Shown: in pieces, positions 20,808 to 21,224 of the stretch
Position numbering within the stretch: the stretch's first letter is position 1
How the letters are laid out: each line of letters begins with the position of its first letter
Source of the DNA: an uncultured bacterium
Lineage (GTDB): Bacteria > Patescibacteriota > Minisyncoccia > Phycocordibacterales > PALSA-1337
DNA length: 21,224 bases
Reading direction: 5' to 3'
NCBI GenBank assembly: GCA_903905325.1
Contig: CAIVGA010000057.1
Coordinates: 1-21,224, forward strand
Notes under the pieces: model-generated
The model's database searches: none
Seen by the model: only the letters and a program-made list of their open reading frames with translations
What the model was told of the DNA's origin: nothing
Made by a program: the position numbers and the translations under genes

Positions 20808-20836
20808 TTGATTAATCATCCCGCTTATAGTAGGAT
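20808..20836 (+). promoter_or_regulatory. Promoter of rplK
   Basis: TTGATT at 20808-20813, a 17-bp spacer, TAGGAT at 20831-20836; the start point would be about 8-10 nt before the rplK ATG, giving a nearly leaderless mRNA. Confidence 0.6.
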
Positions 20837-20851
20837 ACCAAAACCAAAAAC

Positions 20852-21224
20852 ATGGCCAAAAAAATCGTAAAAACAGTCAAAGTTATAGCCCCAGCAGGGA
20901 AGGCGACTCCAGCTCCACCACTCGGTCCTACACTCGGTCAGGCCGGCGTCAACATTGGTGATTTCACAAAGAAATTCAACGATGCTACAAAGGGCATGAT
21001 TGGAGATATGATACCAGTCGTTATCAGTGTTTATGAAGATCGTACTTACAGCTTCGTTCTCAAAACTCCTCCAGCTTCTAGTCTCATCTTGAAGGCTATA
21101 AAGAAAGAAAAGGGTTCAGGTAAGCCAAACTTGAGTAAAGTTGGAACAATGACAAAGGCTCAGCTTAAAGAAATTGCTGAAAAGAAAATGTCAGACCTCA
21201 ATGCAAACGATGTTGATGCTGCCA
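20852..21224 (+). CDS. rplK: Ribosomal protein uL11 (partial, 3' end outside window)
   Basis: The first 124 residues of uL11. The N-terminal domain carries KVIAPAGKATPAPPLGPTLGQAGVNIGDFTKKFND, the proline-containing linker helix region that binds factor EF-G. The sequence then runs through TYSFVLKTPPASSLILKAI into the rRNA-binding C-terminal domain, KVGTMTKAQLKEIAE. It binds the GTPase-associated 23S rRNA. About 15-20 residues should be missing beyond the window edge. Its usual partner rplA would follow. Confidence 0.97.
   Translation, partial: MAKKIVKTVKVIAPAGKATPAPPLGPTLGQAGVNIGDFTKKFNDATKGMIGDMIPVVISVYEDRTYSFVLKTPPASSLILKAIKKEKGSGKPNLSKVGTMTKAQLKEIAEKKMSDLNANDVDAA

Overview
The window looks like chromosomal DNA from a small-genome bacterium of the Candidate Phyla Radiation (Patescibacteria, probably a Parcubacteria-type lineage). 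The basis is indirect: AT-rich DNA, the standard code with TGA used as a stop, tight gene packing, short single-membrane-segment proteins of kinds I associate with that group, a MazF protein with an unusual N-terminal domain, and many genes that lack a Shine-Dalgarno (SD) sequence and start right behind a -10 box. No rRNA, tRNA or CRISPR array was found.

Left part (1-6216) is accessory DNA. It opens with the tail of a transposase-like ORF and a 610-aa HNH-nuclease protein. Convergent with that lies a leftward cluster: a TPR membrane protein, a PD-(D/E)XK nuclease, then three overlapping genes related to beta-class DNA methyltransferases. The middle gene of the three seems to have lost both the SAM-binding and the catalytic motif. 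I read this as a restriction-modification (RM) or related defence island flanked by mobile-element debris.

Middle part (6217-13460) carries a NodB-type polysaccharide deacetylase, a response regulator with a tandem 21-residue duplication, and the remnants of its histidine kinase and of a fibronectin-III protein meeting head to head at about 8218. It continues with RlmH, two small membrane proteins, UppP, an MFS transporter, three very small or cysteine-containing ORFs, and an HxGH nucleotidyltransferase.

Right part (13461-21224) has orphan leftward genes, each with its own promoter, SD and terminator. It also has a disulfide-forming operon (small membrane protein, DsbA-like thioredoxin, VKOR, rRNA-methylase-like protein), folD, a SIMPL-domain protein, the MazF fusion, and the conserved secE-nusG-rplK cluster, cut by the window end.

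Two styles of gene start coexist. One has a good -10 box 6-7 nt before ATG and no SD (leaderless). The other has a good -35 box with a 17-bp spacer, a leader and an SD; this second style is found mainly on short orphan genes that also have strong hairpin terminators.
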